A stretch of 64,000 nt of DNA, taken from the NCBI RefSeq assembly GCF_000282495.1, contig NZ_AKJE01000004.1, forward strand, positions 1 through 64,000. Direction: 5' to 3'. Of the stretch, positions 49,158 through 59,124 are shown piece after piece (within the stretch, counting starts at the first letter, position 1; every line of letters begins with the position of its first letter). The notes under the pieces are model-generated. The model was not told where the DNA came from and searched no databases. It saw nothing but the letters and a program-made list of their open reading frames with translations. The stretch is from Pseudomonas sp. GM79. GTDB lineage: Bacteria > Pseudomonadota > Gammaproteobacteria > Pseudomonadales > Pseudomonadaceae. A program made the position numbers and the translations under genes.

Positions 49158-51188
49158 GTGAAGAGCTTGCTCTATCCCGCCGTCGCGCTGATGAACCGCC
49201 TGAGTTTCGGCATGAAGTTCAGCCTGATCAGCGTGCTGTTCCTCGTGCCGATGCTGGTGACCAACTTCTATCTGGTGCGCGATTCCTATCGCGAATTCCA
49301 GGGCACACGGGTCGAGCTGCAGAGCCTCGACCTGCTGGGCAGCGGCCTGAGCCTGCGCCGGGATCTGGAAACCCTGAACAACCTGGTGCAGATCAACGTC
49401 ACCCTTGGCCAGTCCGGCAAGGCCGGTCATGTCGAGTCGAACATCAGCGCCCTGGAGCAAAGTGTTCTGACCCGTTTGCAAGGGCTGGCGGCGATGACCA
49501 CTGACCCGGAACAAATCATGTTTTTCGATGGCAAGCGCGATGAAATGATCGCCGCGTTCAAGGCCCAGCAAACGGAAACCTCCCTGCAAAGCAAAAGTGC
49601 GCTGATCGGCAAGTTGCTTGGCAACGCGCAGATTTTCAGCCAGATCATTGCCAGTCAGGCCGGCCTGAGCCGCGACAGTCAGAGCGACATGCGTCAGCTG
49701 AGCGAGCTCATTACCAACGTCACGCCAGCCGTCACCCAGACGCTTGGCGAAGGCCGGGCGATGGGCTCTTACTCGTTGGGACAGGGCTTTCTCAATTCGT
49801 CGTCGAGCACCCGGTTCGATGAATTGCTGGCGCAGATCGAAAAGCTTCAAGCTGAATACGGTCTGAAATTGCAGGATGCTCTGGGCTCCAGTAAAGCAGC
49901 GCACGAAACCCTGGCCGCTCAGGCTGAAAGCAGCAAGGCCTCTCTGAAAAAGGCCAGTGAACTGTTCGAAGAACAGGTGGTGATGGCTGACACCCTCGAT
50001 GCACCGTGGCAGGCCTTTTACGATCAGGTCACGGGCCTGATCGACCAGACTTACCAACTCAATGAAGCCACCCTGAAGTTTCTCGGTACCCAGTTGCAGC
50101 AGCGGCTGGAGCAGCATCGCACCCATATGATCTTGCAGGTGGTGGCATTGGCGGTGGTGTTTGTGTTGATTTTTTACCTCTATGGCGGTTTCTACGCTTC
50201 GACCCGCACCACCCTCAAGCGGCTTGGCGCGGTGATGGATAAAGTGGCGGCCGGCGACATGACCGTGACCTTCAGCGCTAACAGCCGCGATGAACTGGGC
50301 GAGCTGGGCGAGGTATTCACCGGCACCGTGAAGAAGATCCATGATCTGATCGAGCGGGTGGGCCAGACCGTTGGTGAGGTCGAGCGTCAGGCCGGCCAGG
50401 TCGAGAACGTGTCCGCCCAGAGCAATCAGGCGGTGGCGGGGCAACGCACGCAGATCGAGCAGGTCGCCACCGCGATGAACCAGATGTCAGCCACGTCTCT
50501 GGAGGTGGCGCGCAGTGCCGCAGCGGCCGTCAGCAGCGCCCATAGCGTCAACGACGAGACCATCAGCGGGCGCGGCCTGGTGGAGTCCCAGCAGGGCAGC
50601 ATCGCTGCACTGGCCAGTGAGATCGATCAGTCGGTGCGGGTGATCAATCAACTGGCCAGCGACAGCCAATCCATCAGTCGTGTGCTGGAAGTGATCAAAA
50701 GCATTGCCGAACAGACCAACCTGCTGGCCCTCAACGCGGCCATCGAAGCTGCGCGCGCAGGCGAGCAGGGCCGTGGTTTTGCGGTGGTGGCGGACGAGGT
50801 CAGGACCCTGGCCAAACGCACCCAGCAATCGACCGAAGAAATCGAGCAGATGATTGCCAAACTGCACAGCGGTGTCGGTGCGGCGGTCAAGGCGATGGGC
50901 ACCAGCCATCAGATGGCCAACGGCACGGTCGGGCAGTCGGAAAAGGTTCAGCAGGCGCTGGAAAACATCCTCGGCGCCGTCGGCATGATCGTCGACCAGA
51001 ACCAGCAGATCGCCGCCGCGGTTGAGCAACAGACTGCCGTGGCTCACGACATCGACCAGAATATCGTCGAGATCAACCGTGCCGGTGAGCGCACCGCTGA
51101 CGGCGCGCACCAGACCGAAAATGCCAGCCGAGCGTTGTCGGCGCAGGTGGTGGAACTCAAGCAATTGATCAGCGCGTTCCGGGTTTAA
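49158..51188 (+). CDS. Methyl-accepting chemotaxis protein
   Basis: A 676-residue transmembrane chemoreceptor. Membrane segment 1 (about 19-38), a helical periplasmic ligand domain of about 290 residues, membrane segment 2 (about 335-355), HAMP (about 356-410), then the signalling domain with the tip [40 protein letters not shown] (about 515-555). No CheR-docking pentapeptide is present at the C-terminus. The ligand is unknown. The GTG start at 49158 has AAGGGAG upstream; an earlier in-frame GTG adds 21 residues without a ribosome-binding site. Confidence 0.93.
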   Translation: MKSLLYPAVALMNRLSFGMKFSLISVLFLVPMLVTNFYLVRDSYREFQGTRVELQSLDLLGSGLSLRRDLETLNNLVQINVTLGQSGKAGHVESNISALEQSVLTRLQGLAAMTTDPEQIMFFDGKRDEMIAAFKAQQTETSLQSKSALIGKLLGNAQIFSQIIASQAGLSRDSQSDMRQLSELITNVTPAVTQTLGEGRAMGSYSLGQGFLNSSSSTRFDELLAQIEKLQAEYGLKLQDALGSSKAAHETLAAQAESSKASLKKASELFEEQVVMADTLDAPWQAFYDQVTGLIDQTYQLNEATLKFLGTQLQQRLEQHRTHMILQVVALAVVFVLIFYLYGGFYASTRTTLKRLGAVMDKVAAGDMTVTFSANSRDELGELGEVFTGTVKKIHDLIERVGQTVGEVERQAGQVENVSAQSNQAVAGQRTQIEQVATAMNQMSATSLEVARSAAAAVSSAHSVNDETISGRGLVESQQGSIAALASEIDQSVRVINQLASDSQSISRVLEVIKSIAEQTNLLALNAAIEAARAGEQGRGFAVVADEVRTLAKRTQQSTEEIEQMIAKLHSGVGAAVKAMGTSHQMANGTVGQSEKVQQALENILGAVGMIVDQNQQIAAAVEQQTAVAHDIDQNIVEINRAGERTADGAHQTENASRALSAQVVELKQLISAFRV

Positions 51189-51206
51189 AAATCACCTCGG
51201 AACCAA

Positions 51207-51295
51207 TGTGGGAGCGGGCTTGCTCGCGAAAGCGGTCTATCAGTCACATAAATTTTGAATGTGACGGCCTCTTCGCGAGCAAGCCCGCTCCCACA
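51207..51295. repeat. REPIN after the chemoreceptor
   Basis: Facing copies of GTGGGAGCGGGCTTGCTCGC (51207-51230 and 51272-51295). Lies between the convergent chemoreceptor and TatD-family genes. Confidence 0.92.
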
Positions 51296-51309
51296 GGGTA
51301 TGCGTGTGA

Positions 51310-52086
51310 CTACCAGTTGAACAACTCGCAGGCGTTAGCCGTGCTGGCGGACGCCAGTCGTTCGGGACTGACTGCCATGATGGCAGCCAGTGCCGCGCAG
51401 ATTGCCGGCAAATGGCTCGGGCTATTACGTTGGCCGGGAAACATGGCAGGGGCCATGTCCGGTGAGTCGGTTTCCAGTACCACCGATTCAAGGGGTAAAC
51501 CGGCGAGCACGCGGTGCATGCGCAGGGCCTGCGGCCAGGTCGCGGCGCCGCCGAGGCCGAGTTTGAAACCCAGCTTGATGTATTCGCGAGCCTCTTCCTG
51601 GCTACCGGCGAAGGCGTGAATGATTCCCGCGCGCTTCAAGCGAAACCGTTTGAGCGTGGCAATCACCGCCGCATGGCTGCGTCGCACGTGAATCAGTGCC
51701 GGCAGATTGAAGTCCGCCGCTAGCTGCAGTTGAGCGTCGAACAGCGCTTGCTGGCGTTCACGATCCAGGGTTTCGATGAAATAATCCAGACCGATCTCAC
51801 CCACCGCGCATAGCTGTCGATGGCCCGCCAGACGCGTCAGCCAATCACCGAGTTCGGTCAGATCCTCAGGGCGATGGTCATCCAGATACACCGGGTGCAA
51901 ACCGAACGCCGCATACAGATCGGGATCGCTTTGCACCAGGTCCCAGACCCGCTGCCAATTGGCCTGATAAACCCCCAGCACCACCATCCGCCGCACGCCG
52001 AGGGCGCGGCTCTCGGCCAGCAGCGCCTGACGATCCACGTCGAAATCCGGGAAATCCAGATGAGTGTGGGTGTCGATCAGTTCCAC
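51310..52086 (-). CDS. TatD family metal-dependent hydrolase
   Basis: A 258-residue TIM-barrel metallo-hydrolase; family members are DNases or deacylases of uncertain substrate. The metal site is complete: DTHTHLDFPDF near the start, GEIGLDY (Glu), LPALIHVRRSH (His), IIHAFAGS (His) and ETDSPDM (Asp). It is closest to the YjjV group. It starts 3 bases after the cra stop and so is probably co-transcribed with cra. Confidence 0.93.
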   Translation of the reverse strand: MELIDTHTHLDFPDFDVDRQALLAESRALGVRRMVVLGVYQANWQRVWDLVQSDPDLYAAFGLHPVYLDDHRPEDLTELGDWLTRLAGHRQLCAVGEIGLDYFIETLDRERQQALFDAQLQLAADFNLPALIHVRRSHAAVIATLKRFRLKRAGIIHAFAGSQEEAREYIKLGFKLGLGGAATWPQALRMHRVLAGLPLESVVLETDSPDMAPAMFPGQRNSPSHLPAICAALAAIMAVSPERLASASTANACELFNW

Positions 52087-52089
52087 GGC

Positions 52090-53085
52090 TCAGTCCTGAT
52101 GAATTCGCTGCTTGAAGGTTCGCGCGATGGCCTGCACGCCGGGCTGGTAATCGGCTTGTTCAATGGCCGCCAGGGCCAGTTGCAGCGCCTTGTCGGCGAT
52201 CAGCTGGTGCTGCTGGGACATGGCGTTGACCGGCAGCGGCAGGAAGTCCAGCAACTGCGTATCACCGAAGGTGCCCAGGCGTAGCGGGCGGGTTTTCAGC
52301 GGGAAGTCATGCAAGGCATCGAACACGCCCTGAAGCAGCACGTAGGAGGTGGTTACCAACGCATCCGGCAAATGGCCCAGGCGCTGAAGCAACTCTTCCA
52401 TCAATTGCTTGCCGCACTCACGGCTGAACGACTCGCCGTGTTCGATCAACGCCTCGCCTTTGAAGCCATTCAGCGCTTCCTTGAAACCCGCCGCCCGTTC
52501 CTGGCTGATACTCAATTCGGGACGGGCACCGATCAAGGCGATCTGCTTGGGCAACGGGTCCAGCAGGCTGCGGGTAAGCTGCAGACTGGCTTCGCGGTCG
52601 TCACTGATCACCGAGCAAAAGTGCTCAGGCTCCATCACCCGGTCGATGGCGATGATCGGAATGCCTTTGGCCTGCAACTGGCGGTAACTGTCATCGCCGG
52701 CCGGCAGGCAACTGGCGACGATCAGTGCATCGCAGCGGCGGGCGCGGAACAGTTGCAGCAATTGCCGTTCGCTGTCTGGCGCATCGTCGGAGCTGGCGAT
52801 CAGCAGCTGATAGCCGCGAGCCCGGGCGCCTTGTTCCAGCAGTTTGGCGATTCGCGCGTAACTGGGGTTTTCCAGGTCCGGCAGAATGAACCCCAAGGTG
52901 CGGGTGTGCCGACTGCGCAGTCCGGCGGCCTGAGGGTTGGGTGTGAAGCCATGCTGTTCGACAACTGCTCGCACGCGCTCGACGGTGGCGCTGCTGATAC
53001 GTTGCTGTTCGGCCTTGCCGTTGATGACATAACTGGCGGTGGTCACGGAGACGCCGGCCAACTGTGCAATATCACTGAGTTTCAA
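52090..53085 (-). CDS. cra: Catabolite repressor/activator Cra (FruR)
   Basis: A 331-residue LacI-type regulator. The N-terminal helix-turn-helix is MKLSDIAQLAGVSVTTASYVINGKAEQQRIS, followed by the hinge and a sugar-phosphate-binding core of two subdomains. In Pseudomonas Cra represses fruBKA and is released by fructose-1-phosphate. It is divergent from fruB, with its operator between them. Confidence 0.95.
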   Translation of the reverse strand: MKLSDIAQLAGVSVTTASYVINGKAEQQRISSATVERVRAVVEQHGFTPNPQAAGLRSRHTRTLGFILPDLENPSYARIAKLLEQGARARGYQLLIASSDDAPDSERQLLQLFRARRCDALIVASCLPAGDDSYRQLQAKGIPIIAIDRVMEPEHFCSVISDDREASLQLTRSLLDPLPKQIALIGARPELSISQERAAGFKEALNGFKGEALIEHGESFSRECGKQLMEELLQRLGHLPDALVTTSYVLLQGVFDALHDFPLKTRPLRLGTFGDTQLLDFLPLPVNAMSQQHQLIADKALQLALAAIEQADYQPGVQAIARTFKQRIHQD

Positions 53086-53227
53086 CCCGGTATTTCCTTG
53101 TTTATTCGAGCGTGCCCGGCATTTTCGCCAATCCTACCCGATTCGGCAGGCGATCATTGTGGCAGCACATCCGACAATTGGACTTCAAGGATGAGACATT
53201 ATCGAGTAACGTGCCTAACATTCTAGA

Positions 53228-53239
53228 TTAAACGTTTCA
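53228..53239. promoter_or_regulatory. Cra operator upstream of fruB
   Basis: TTAAACGTTTCA, a near-palindrome, matches the Cra operator reported for P. putida fruBKA (from memory). It is 148 bases before fruB and 143 before cra. A weaker TGAATCAATCAA lies at 53335. The 301-base gap has no other gene. Confidence 0.9.
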
Positions 53240-53386
53240 GCAGGCGTATTTTCTACGTTCCAGGTCGCTTTGGTCGGTTCTGCCGTGAAACCGCCAAAAC
53301 TGCCCCTGAAAAGGCGCTCCCAAAGAGCCTAAGCTGAATCAATCAAAACAATACCTGGCGTCACACGGCGCCAAAAAGGAGAAAGC

Positions 53387-56248
53387 ATGCTCGAGCTCAC
53401 CATAGAGCAGATATCCATGGGCCAGTCGGCTGTGGATAAAGCCACCGCCCTGCAATTACTCGCTGACCGACTCGTGACCGATGGCCTGGTGGCGGATGGT
53501 TACCTTGCGGGCTTGCAGGCCCGGGAAGCCCAGGGCTCGACCTTTCTCGGTCAAGGTATTGCCATCCCCCACGGCACCCCGCAAACCCGTGATCTGGTGT
53601 TCTCCACCGGCGTGCGGCTGATGCAGTTTCCTGACGGCGTGGACTGGGGAGATGGCCAGATCGTTTATCTGGCCATCGGTATCGCCGCCAAATCCGATGA
53701 ACACCTGCGCCTGCTGCAACTGCTGACCCGCGCCCTCGGTGAAACCGATCTGGGCCAGGCCCTGCGTCGCGCCAGCACCGCCGAAGCCTTGCTGAAACTG
53801 CTGCAAGGCGCGCCGCAAGAATTGGCGCTGGACGCACAGATGATCGGCCTCGGAGTCTCAGCCGATGACTTCGAAGAGCTGGTCTGGCGCGGTGCCCGCT
53901 TGCTGCGTCAGGCCGATTGCGTGAGCAACGGTTTTGCCGGCGTCTTGCAGCAGGTCGACGCGCTGCCGCTGGGCGATGGCCTGTGGTGGCTGCACAGTGA
54001 ACAAACGGTGAAGCGTCCGGGCCTGGCGTTCGTTACCCCGGACAAACCCATGCGCTACCTCGGTCAGCCATTGAGCGGTCTGTTCTGTCTGGCCAGCCTC
54101 GGTGAAGCCCATCAGGCATTGCTCGAACGCCTTTGCGCGTTGCTGATCGAAGGCCGTGGTCATGAGCTGGGCCGTGCCACCAGCAGCCGCGCGGTGCTGG
54201 AAGTCCTCGGCGGTGAAGTGCCGGCGGATTGGCCGAGCGCACGCATTGCCCTGGCCAACGCCCACGGTTTACATGCGCGCCCGGCGAAGATCCTCGCGCA
54301 ACTGGCGAAAAGTTTTGAAGGCGAAATCCGCGTGCGCATCGTCGACGGTCACGACAGCGCGGTGTCGGTGAAGAGTTTGAGCAAGCTGCTCAGCCTCGGC
54401 GCCCGTCGCGGTCAGGTGCTGGAATTCATCGCCGAACCCACCATCGCTGCCGATGCCTTGCCCGCCTTGCTGGCGGCCATCGAAGAAGGCCTCGGTGAAG
54501 AAGTCGAGCCGCTGCCGGCAGTGAGCCAACATCGCGAAGTGATCGCCGATGTTGCCGAAGTGCTGCTTGCACCGGCCTCCGGCAGTTTGATTCAGGCAAT
54601 TGCTGCTGCCCCAGGGATCGCCATCGGCCCGGCGCATATTCAAGTGCTGCAAGTCATCGATTACCCGCTGCGCGGTGAGTCCGCCGCCATCGAGCGCGAA
54701 CGTCTCAAGCAAGCGCTGGCGGATGTGCGTCGCGACATTGAAGGCCTGATCGAGCGCAGCAAGGCCAAAGCGATTCGCGAGATTTTCATCACTCACCAGG
54801 AAATGCTCGACGACCCGGAACTGACCGACGAAGTCGACACCCGCCTCAAGCAAGGCGAAAGCGCCGAAGCAGCATGGATGGCGGTGATCGAAGCTGCCGC
54901 CAAACAACAGGAATCGCTGCAGGACGCCTTGCTCGCCGAACGTGCCGCCGACTTGCGCGACATTGGCCGTCGGGTGCTGGCGCAATTGAGTGGCGTCGAA
55001 ACGCCAGCCGAGCCAGAACAGCCGTACATTCTGGTGATGGACGAAGTCGGCCCGTCCGACGTGGCGCGTCTTGATCCGACGCGCGTGGCCGGCATCCTCA
55101 CCGCTCGCGGTGGCGCCACGGCCCACAGCGCCATCGTCGCTCGTGCCCTGGGTATTCCGGCGTTGGTGGGCGCCGGTGCCGCGGTGTTGCTGTTGAAGCC
55201 GGGCACACCGCTGTTGATCGATGGCCAACGTGGTCGCCTGCACGTGGACGCCGATGCCGCGACCTTGCAGCGCGCCACCGAAGAACGCGACACCCGCGAA
55301 CTGCGCTTGAAAGCTGCCGCCGAACAACGCCATCAACCGGCGCTGACCACCGATGGTCACGCGGTGGAAGTATTCGCCAATATCGGTGAAAGCGCCGGCG
55401 TCACCAGTGCGGTGGAGCAGGGCGCCGAAGGGATTGGCCTGCTGCGCACCGAGCTGATTTTCATGGCCCACTCGCAAGCGCCGGACGAGGCGACTCAGGA
55501 AGTCGAGTACCGTCGTGTGCTCGATGGCCTGGCCGGGCGACCGCTGGTGGTGCGCACCCTCGACGTCGGTGGTGACAAACCGCTGCCGTACTGGCCGATC
55601 GCGAAAGAAGAAAACCCGTTCCTCGGCGTGCGTGGCATTCGCCTGACCCTGCAACGTCCGCAGGTCATGGAAGCGCAGTTGCGCGCCTTGTTGCGTGCGG
55701 CTGACAACCGTCCATTGCGGATCATGTTCCCGATGGTCGGCAGCGTCGATGAGTGGCGTCAGGCGCGGGACATGACCGAACGTCTGCGCCTGGAAATCCC
55801 GGTTGCGGACCTGCAATTGGGGATCATGATCGAAGTGCCGTCGGCTGCTTTGCTGGCGCCGGTGCTGGCCAAGGAAGTGGATTTCTTCAGTGTTGGCACC
55901 AACGACCTGACGCAATACACCCTGGCCATCGACCGTGGTCATCCGACCTTGTCCGCCCAGGCTGACGGCTTGCATCCGGCGGTGCTGCAACTGATCGACA
56001 TCACCGTGCGTGCGGCTCATGCTCATGGCAAATGGGTCGGCGTGTGCGGTGAACTGGCGGCCGATCCGCTGGCGGTACCGGTGCTGGTGGGCCTGGGTGT
56101 GGATGAGTTGAGCGTGTCGGGCCGCAGCATTGCCGAGGTCAAGGCGCGCATTCGTGAACTCAGCCTGACCCAGACTCAAACCCTTGCCCAACAGGCCCTG
56201 GCCGTGGGCAGCGCGAACGAAGTTCGTGCATTAGTGGAGGCCCTGTAA
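53387..56248 (+). CDS. fruB: Fructose PTS multiphosphoryl transfer protein (EIIA-HPr-EI)
   Basis: A 953-residue cytoplasmic fusion that passes phosphate from PEP to the fructose permease. EIIA-Fru (about 1-145, His62 in AIPHGT), a linker, HPr (about 280-370, phospho-His at about 296 in NAHGLHARPAK), then Enzyme I (about 400-953, phospho-His about 580 in GGATAHSAIVAR, PEP-binding domain with GTNDLTQYTLAIDRG and GVCGELAADP). It overlaps fruK by one base (TAATG). Under Cra control. Confidence 0.97.
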   Translation: MLELTIEQISMGQSAVDKATALQLLADRLVTDGLVADGYLAGLQAREAQGSTFLGQGIAIPHGTPQTRDLVFSTGVRLMQFPDGVDWGDGQIVYLAIGIAAKSDEHLRLLQLLTRALGETDLGQALRRASTAEALLKLLQGAPQELALDAQMIGLGVSADDFEELVWRGARLLRQADCVSNGFAGVLQQVDALPLGDGLWWLHSEQTVKRPGLAFVTPDKPMRYLGQPLSGLFCLASLGEAHQALLERLCALLIEGRGHELGRATSSRAVLEVLGGEVPADWPSARIALANAHGLHARPAKILAQLAKSFEGEIRVRIVDGHDSAVSVKSLSKLLSLGARRGQVLEFIAEPTIAADALPALLAAIEEGLGEEVEPLPAVSQHREVIADVAEVLLAPASGSLIQAIAAAPGIAIGPAHIQVLQVIDYPLRGESAAIERERLKQALADVRRDIEGLIERSKAKAIREIFITHQEMLDDPELTDEVDTRLKQGESAEAAWMAVIEAAAKQQESLQDALLAERAADLRDIGRRVLAQLSGVETPAEPEQPYILVMDEVGPSDVARLDPTRVAGILTARGGATAHSAIVARALGIPALVGAGAAVLLLKPGTPLLIDGQRGRLHVDADAATLQRATEERDTRELRLKAAAEQRHQPALTTDGHAVEVFANIGESAGVTSAVEQGAEGIGLLRTELIFMAHSQAPDEATQEVEYRRVLDGLAGRPLVVRTLDVGGDKPLPYWPIAKEENPFLGVRGIRLTLQRPQVMEAQLRALLRAADNRPLRIMFPMVGSVDEWRQARDMTERLRLEIPVADLQLGIMIEVPSAALLAPVLAKEVDFFSVGTNDLTQYTLAIDRGHPTLSAQADGLHPAVLQLIDITVRAAHAHGKWVGVCGELAADPLAVPVLVGLGVDELSVSGRSIAEVKARIRELSLTQTQTLAQQALAVGSANEVRALVEAL

Positions 56249-57189
56249 TGGCCAAGATCTTAACCCTGACCCTTAACCCGGCGCTGGACCTCACCGTTCA
56301 GTTGCCGCTACTTACCCCCGGTCAGGTCAATCGCAGCGACGAAATGCACACCCACGCCGCCGGCAAAGGGGTGAACGTGGCGCAGGTGCTGGCCGACCTC
56401 GGGCATCAGCTGACCGTCAGCGGTTTTCTCGGGGAAGACAACCTTCAGGCGTTCGAAACCCTGTTTGCCAAACGCGGTTTTACCGACGCGTTTGTCCGCG
56501 TCCCCGGCGAGACCCGCAGCAATATCAAACTGGCGGAAAGCGATGGGCGCATCACCGACATCAACGGCCCGGGGCCGAGGGTCAGTGAAGCGGCGCAGCA
56601 GGCCTTGCTCGATCGACTCGACCAGATTGCTCCAGGGCATGACGCGGTCGTCGTGGCCGGTAGTTTGCCCCGTGGCGTGAATCCTCAGTGGTTGCGCGAG
56701 TTGATTCAGCGCTTGAAAAAGCGCGGTTTGAAAGTGGCGCTCGACACCAGCGGTGAAGCCTTGCGCGCAGGTCTGGCGGCTGGCCCGTGGCTGATCAAAC
56801 CCAACACCGAAGAACTGGCTGATGCGCTGGGTTGTGAGGAGGTTTCGGTCACCGCCCAAGCCGAGGCGGCGAGCCGTTTGCATGCACATGGTATCGAGCA
56901 CGTGGTGATTTCCGACGGTGCCGACGGGGTGAACTGGTTCAGTGTCGGCTCGGCCATGCACGCCACGCCGCCCAAGGTCAGCGTGATCAGCACCGTTGGG
57001 GCAGGGGATTCGTTGCTGGCGGGCATGCTGCATGGTTTGCTCAGTGCCGATACGCCCGAACAAACCTTGCGCACCGCCACCGCGATTGCCGCCATGGCCG
57101 TGACCCAGATCGGTTTTGGTATCGGCGACACCGCGCAACTGGCGCACCTCGAACAGGGCGTGCGCCTGCGCCCCCTGACAGAACAATAA
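56248..57189 (+). CDS. fruK: 1-phosphofructokinase
   Basis: A 313-residue PfkB-family kinase that converts fructose-1-phosphate to fructose-1,6-bisphosphate. PfkB signatures: AAGKGVNVAQVLADLGH near residue 40 and VGAGDSLLAGMLHGLL near 250. It starts within the stop of fruB and is followed by fruA after 11 bases. Confidence 0.97.
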   Translation: MAKILTLTLNPALDLTVQLPLLTPGQVNRSDEMHTHAAGKGVNVAQVLADLGHQLTVSGFLGEDNLQAFETLFAKRGFTDAFVRVPGETRSNIKLAESDGRITDINGPGPRVSEAAQQALLDRLDQIAPGHDAVVVAGSLPRGVNPQWLRELIQRLKKRGLKVALDTSGEALRAGLAAGPWLIKPNTEELADALGCEEVSVTAQAEAASRLHAHGIEHVVISDGADGVNWFSVGSAMHATPPKVSVISTVGAGDSLLAGMLHGLLSADTPEQTLRTATAIAAMAVTQIGFGIGDTAQLAHLEQGVRLRPLTEQ

Positions 57190-57200
57190 GAGGGTTTGTA

Positions 57201-58940
57201 ATGAAGTTAGCCATTGTTACGGCCTGCCCGAACGGCATGGTCACCAGTGTGCTGTGCGCTCGTCTGCTCGATGCAGCGGCCCAGCGTCAGGGCTGGAGCA
57301 CCAGTGTCGAAGTCGTTGATGCGGCCCATCCGGAACGTCAACTGTCGGCTGCGACCATCGAGGCCGCCGAGTGGGTGTTGCTGGTCACCAGCGCGCCGGT
57401 GGATATGTCGCGATTCGTCGGCAAACGGGTGTTCCAGAGCACCCCGGCCCAGGCCCTGCAAGATGTCGAAGCGGTGCTGCGTCGCGGGGTGGAAGAGGCC
57501 CAGGTGTACGTCGCCCCCGAAGCTGTCGCCGAGCCGGCTGCCGTGGTTAAAAATGCGCCACGCCTGGTGGCTGTCACCGCGTGCCCGACCGGCGTCGCCC
57601 ACACCTTCATGGCCGCCGAAGCCTTGCAGCAAGCGGCCAAGCGTCTGGGCTACGACCTGCAAGTGGAAACCCAAGGTTCGGTCGGCGCGCGCAATCCACT
57701 CAGCGCACAAGCGATTGCCGATGCCGACGTGGTGTTGCTGGCGGCAGACATCGAAGTCGCCACCGAGCGTTTCGCGGGCAAGAAAATCTACCGCTGCGGC
57801 ACCGGCATTGCGCTGAAACAGGCCGAAGCGACGCTGAACAAAGCCCTGGCCGAAGGCAAACAGGAAAGCGCTTCGACCGGCGCCAAAGGCCCGGCCAAGC
57901 AAGAGAAAACCGGCATCTACAAGCACCTGTTGACCGGTGTGTCGTACATGTTACCCATGGTGGTGGCGGGCGGTCTGATGATTGCCTTGTCCTTCGTATT
58001 CGGTATCACCGCATTCAAGGAGGAAGGCACGCTCGCGGCGGCGCTGATGCAGATCGGCGGCGACACCGCGTTCAAACTGATGGTGCCGTTGCTGGCGGGC
58101 TATATCGCCTACTCGATCGCCGACCGCCCGGGCCTGGCGCCGGGGATGATCGGCGGTTTGCTGGCGAGCACCCTGGGTGCCGGTTTCATCGGCGGGATCA
58201 TTGCCGGTTTCATCGCTGGCTATGCGGCCCAGGCGATCAATCGCTATGCGCGTTTGCCGCAGAGCCTTGAGGCGCTGAAACCGATCCTGATCATCCCGTT
58301 GCTGGCGAGCCTGTTCACCGGTCTGGTGATGATCTATGTGGTCGGCAAACCGGTGGCCGGGATGCTTGCAGGGCTCACGCACTTCCTCGACAGCATGGGC
58401 ACCACCAACGCCATTCTGCTGGGTGTGCTGCTGGGCGGCATGATGTGCGTCGACCTCGGCGGGCCGATCAACAAAGCCGCTTACGCGTTTTCGGTGGGGC
58501 TGCTGGCGTCGCAAAGTTATGCACCGATGGCCGCGACCATGGCGGCTGGTATGGTGCCGCCGATTGGCCTGGGCATCGCCACGTTCATTGCTCGGCGCAA
58601 GTTCGCCCAGACTGAACGCGAGGCCGGTAAAGCGGCGCTGGTGTTGGGGCTGTGCTTTATCTCCGAAGGGGCGATTCCGTTTGCGGCGAAAGACCCGCTT
58701 CGGGTTATTCCGGCAAGCATCGCCGGCGGTGCGCTGACCGGCGCGTTGTCGATGTATTTCGGCTGCAAACTCATGGCGCCGCACGGTGGATTGTTCGTGA
58801 TGCTGATTCCGAATGCGATCAACCATGCGCTGTTGTATCTGCTGGCGATCGTCGCCGGGAGTCTGCTGACGGCGGTGACGTATTCGGTGCTCAAACGGCC
58901 TGAGACGGTGGAGTTGGCAGTAGAGCCAGTCAGCGCCTGA
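57201..58940 (+). CDS. fruA: Fructose PTS permease EIIBC
   Basis: A 579-residue inner-membrane transporter. It has an N-terminal EIIB-like domain (TACPNGMVTSVLC), the catalytic EIIB (TACPTGVAHTFMAAEAL, phospho-Cys about 131), and the EIIC membrane part from about 240, with 8-9 helices and GGPINKAAYAF. It imports fructose as fructose-1-phosphate. AGAGGG ribosome-binding site. A REPIN follows. Confidence 0.97.
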   Translation: MKLAIVTACPNGMVTSVLCARLLDAAAQRQGWSTSVEVVDAAHPERQLSAATIEAAEWVLLVTSAPVDMSRFVGKRVFQSTPAQALQDVEAVLRRGVEEAQVYVAPEAVAEPAAVVKNAPRLVAVTACPTGVAHTFMAAEALQQAAKRLGYDLQVETQGSVGARNPLSAQAIADADVVLLAADIEVATERFAGKKIYRCGTGIALKQAEATLNKALAEGKQESASTGAKGPAKQEKTGIYKHLLTGVSYMLPMVVAGGLMIALSFVFGITAFKEEGTLAAALMQIGGDTAFKLMVPLLAGYIAYSIADRPGLAPGMIGGLLASTLGAGFIGGIIAGFIAGYAAQAINRYARLPQSLEALKPILIIPLLASLFTGLVMIYVVGKPVAGMLAGLTHFLDSMGTTNAILLGVLLGGMMCVDLGGPINKAAYAFSVGLLASQSYAPMAATMAAGMVPPIGLGIATFIARRKFAQTEREAGKAALVLGLCFISEGAIPFAAKDPLRVIPASIAGGALTGALSMYFGCKLMAPHGGLFVMLIPNAINHALLYLLAIVAGSLLTAVTYSVLKRPETVELAVEPVSA

Positions 58941-58951
58941 CCCCAATCCCT

Positions 58952-59041
58952 TGTGGGAGCGGGCTTGCTCGCGAAAGCGGTCTGACAGCCAGCATTAATG
59001 TTGAATGTTGAACCGTCTTCGCGAGCAAGCCCGCTCCCACA
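58952..59041. repeat. REPIN after fruA
   Basis: Facing copies of GTGGGAGCGGGCTTGCTCGC (58952-58975 and 59018-59041), directly downstream of the fru operon. Confidence 0.92.
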
Positions 59042-59124
59042 GGGATCTGCTGCATTGGCAGACTTTTGTGTCATGCCGCAGTCATACAGCCATGCTTAAG
59101 TTTTCCTTTTTCAGGGAGAACACC

